From NCBI GenBank assembly GCA_003552325.1, contig PUKM01000245.1, positions 1-22,027 of the forward strand: 22,027 nucleotides of DNA, given 5' to 3'. Positions 21,285 to 22,027 of the stretch are shown piece after piece. This stretch comes from Natrialbaceae archaeon. Its GTDB lineage: Archaea; Halobacteriota; Halobacteria; Halobacteriales; Natrialbaceae. The translations under genes were made by a program, and so were the position numbers. The notes beneath the pieces were generated by a model. The model was not told where the DNA came from and did not search any database. It saw only the letters and a list, made by a program, of their open reading frames with translations. How positions within the stretch are numbered: the stretch's first letter is position 1; each line of letters opens with the position of its first letter.

Positions 21285-22027
21285 ATGGCGAGTAACAAGA
21301 TTCTCGGAATCGACCTTGGGACGACGAACAGTGCCTTTGCGGTGATGGAAGGTGGCGATCCTGAGATCATCGTAAACGGTGAGGGTGACCGGACGACACC
21401 GTCTGTGGTCGCATTTACCGACGACGACGAGCGACTCGTTGGAAAGCCGGCGAAAAACCAGGCGATTCAGAACCCCGAGAAGACGATCGCTTCGATCAAA
21501 CGCCACATGGGCGAAGACGATTACACCGTCGAGATCGAGGGCGAGGAGTACACGCCACAACAGATCTCGGCGATGATTCTTCAGAAGATCAAGCGAGACG
21601 CCGAGGAGTATCTCGGTGACGAGGTTGAAAAAGCGGTCATCACAGTCCCGGCGTACTTCTCGGACAAACAGCGCCAGGCAACGAAAGACGCCGGCGAAAT
21701 CGCCGGCTTCGAGGTCGAGCGGATCATCAACGAGCCAACTGCGGCGTCGATGGCCTACGGACTCGATGACGACTCCGATCAGACCGTTCTCGTATACGAC
21801 CTCGGTGGGGGGACGTTCGACGTCTCCATCCTCGATCTCGGTGGCGGTGTCTACGAGGTCGTCGCGACCAACGGGGACAACGACCTGGGTGGTGACGACT
21901 GGGACCACGCCATCATCGACTGGCTGGCCGAGGAGTTCGAGGCCGAACACGGCATGGACCTCCGCGACGACCGCCAGGCCCTCCAGCGCCTCAAAGACGC
22001 CGCAGAGGAGGCCAAGATCGAACTCAG
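21285..22027 (+). CDS. dnaK: Molecular chaperone DnaK (Hsp70), N-terminal part
   Basis: Only the first 247 codons lie in the window; the gene continues to the right. The ATPase domain is clear: IDLGTTNSAFAVMEGG is Hsp70 signature 1, TVPAYFSDKQRQATKDAG follows, then INEPTAASMAYG, and VYDLGGGTFDVSIL is signature 2. DnaK binds exposed hydrophobic stretches of unfolded proteins and releases them on ATP binding, assisted by DnaJ and GrpE. Neither partner gene is visible here, though they may lie to the right. It starts at ATG 21285 with a strong TATA box 28 bases upstream and is divergent from the PAS kinase. Confidence 0.98.
   Translation, partial: MASNKILGIDLGTTNSAFAVMEGGDPEIIVNGEGDRTTPSVVAFTDDDERLVGKPAKNQAIQNPEKTIASIKRHMGEDDYTVEIEGEEYTPQQISAMILQKIKRDAEEYLGDEVEKAVITVPAYFSDKQRQATKDAGEIAGFEVERIINEPTAASMAYGLDDDSDQTVLVYDLGGGTFDVSILDLGGGVYEVVATNGDNDLGGDDWDHAIIDWLAEEFEAEHGMDLRDDRQALQRLKDAAEEAKIEL

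Noticed and set aside
21255..21950. 231-codon open frame antisense to dnaK
   Set aside because: It lies wholly opposite the conserved Hsp70 ATPase domain. Long antisense frames opposite dnaK are a known consequence of its codon use, and the translation matches no family I know.
1..22027. CRISPR arrays, transposases, integrases, toxin-antitoxin or restriction genes
   Set aside because: None was recognised on either strand; every long frame is explained by the listed genes or their shadows.

Overview
This window is chromosomal DNA from a haloarchaeon. The predicted proteins are strongly acidic and the DNA is GC-rich. CTCGAG is very frequent, and most genes have a TATA-like box 25-30 bases before the start codon, which suggests leaderless mRNAs. 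The gene families are also typical haloarchaeal ones: TrmB, PRC-barrel, RCK-DHH, DUF5816-type zinc ribbon and multi-PAS kinase. The style suggests the Natrialbales (Natronorubrum/Haloterrigena/Natrinema type), but that placement is an inference from composition and family resemblance only.

Layout. Positions 1-515 are non-coding and hold two tandem perfect palindromes. A class V aminotransferase (516-1709, +) follows. Next come four minus-strand genes: a small conserved protein, a zinc-ribbon protein, a ribbon-helix-helix protein and the sugar-metabolism regulator TrmB. An MscS channel (+) faces away from trmB. From 5312 to 15970 everything is on the minus strand: a UspA protein, a metallophosphatase/5'-nucleotidase, cobyric acid synthase (cbiP), a small gene broken by one base in a run of six G, an ABC-2 permease with its ATPase, the corrinoid adenosyltransferase, an HTH regulator, msrA, a small membrane protein, a cyclase-family hydrolase and an HD hydrolase. 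A PRC-barrel protein related to CdpB cell-division factors (+) then converges on an RCK-DHH phosphoesterase (-) with only three bases between them. A tRNA-Lys(CTT) gene follows, trailed by two further partial copies of its own 3' end and one inverted T-arm-like piece. The window closes with a four-PAS histidine kinase (-), divergent from dnaK (+), which runs off the right edge.

How the genes fit together. cbiP and the adenosyltransferase belong to late cobalamin assembly. The ABC pair is a coupled two-gene operon. UspA, MsrA, DnaK and MscS are stress functions. TrmB is known in Halobacterium as a global regulator of sugar metabolism and cofactor synthesis, so its presence about 3 kb from cbiP and 8 kb from the adenosyltransferase is suggestive, although I found no good TrmB box at either gene.

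No complete new defence or mobile system is visible: there is no integrase, transposase, CRISPR array or toxin-antitoxin pair. The most unusual material is non-coding: the tandem palindromes at 114-156, a 68-nt hairpin at 11633-11700, dyads in front of the adenosyltransferase and DHH genes, and the tRNA-Lys-derived repeat cluster.
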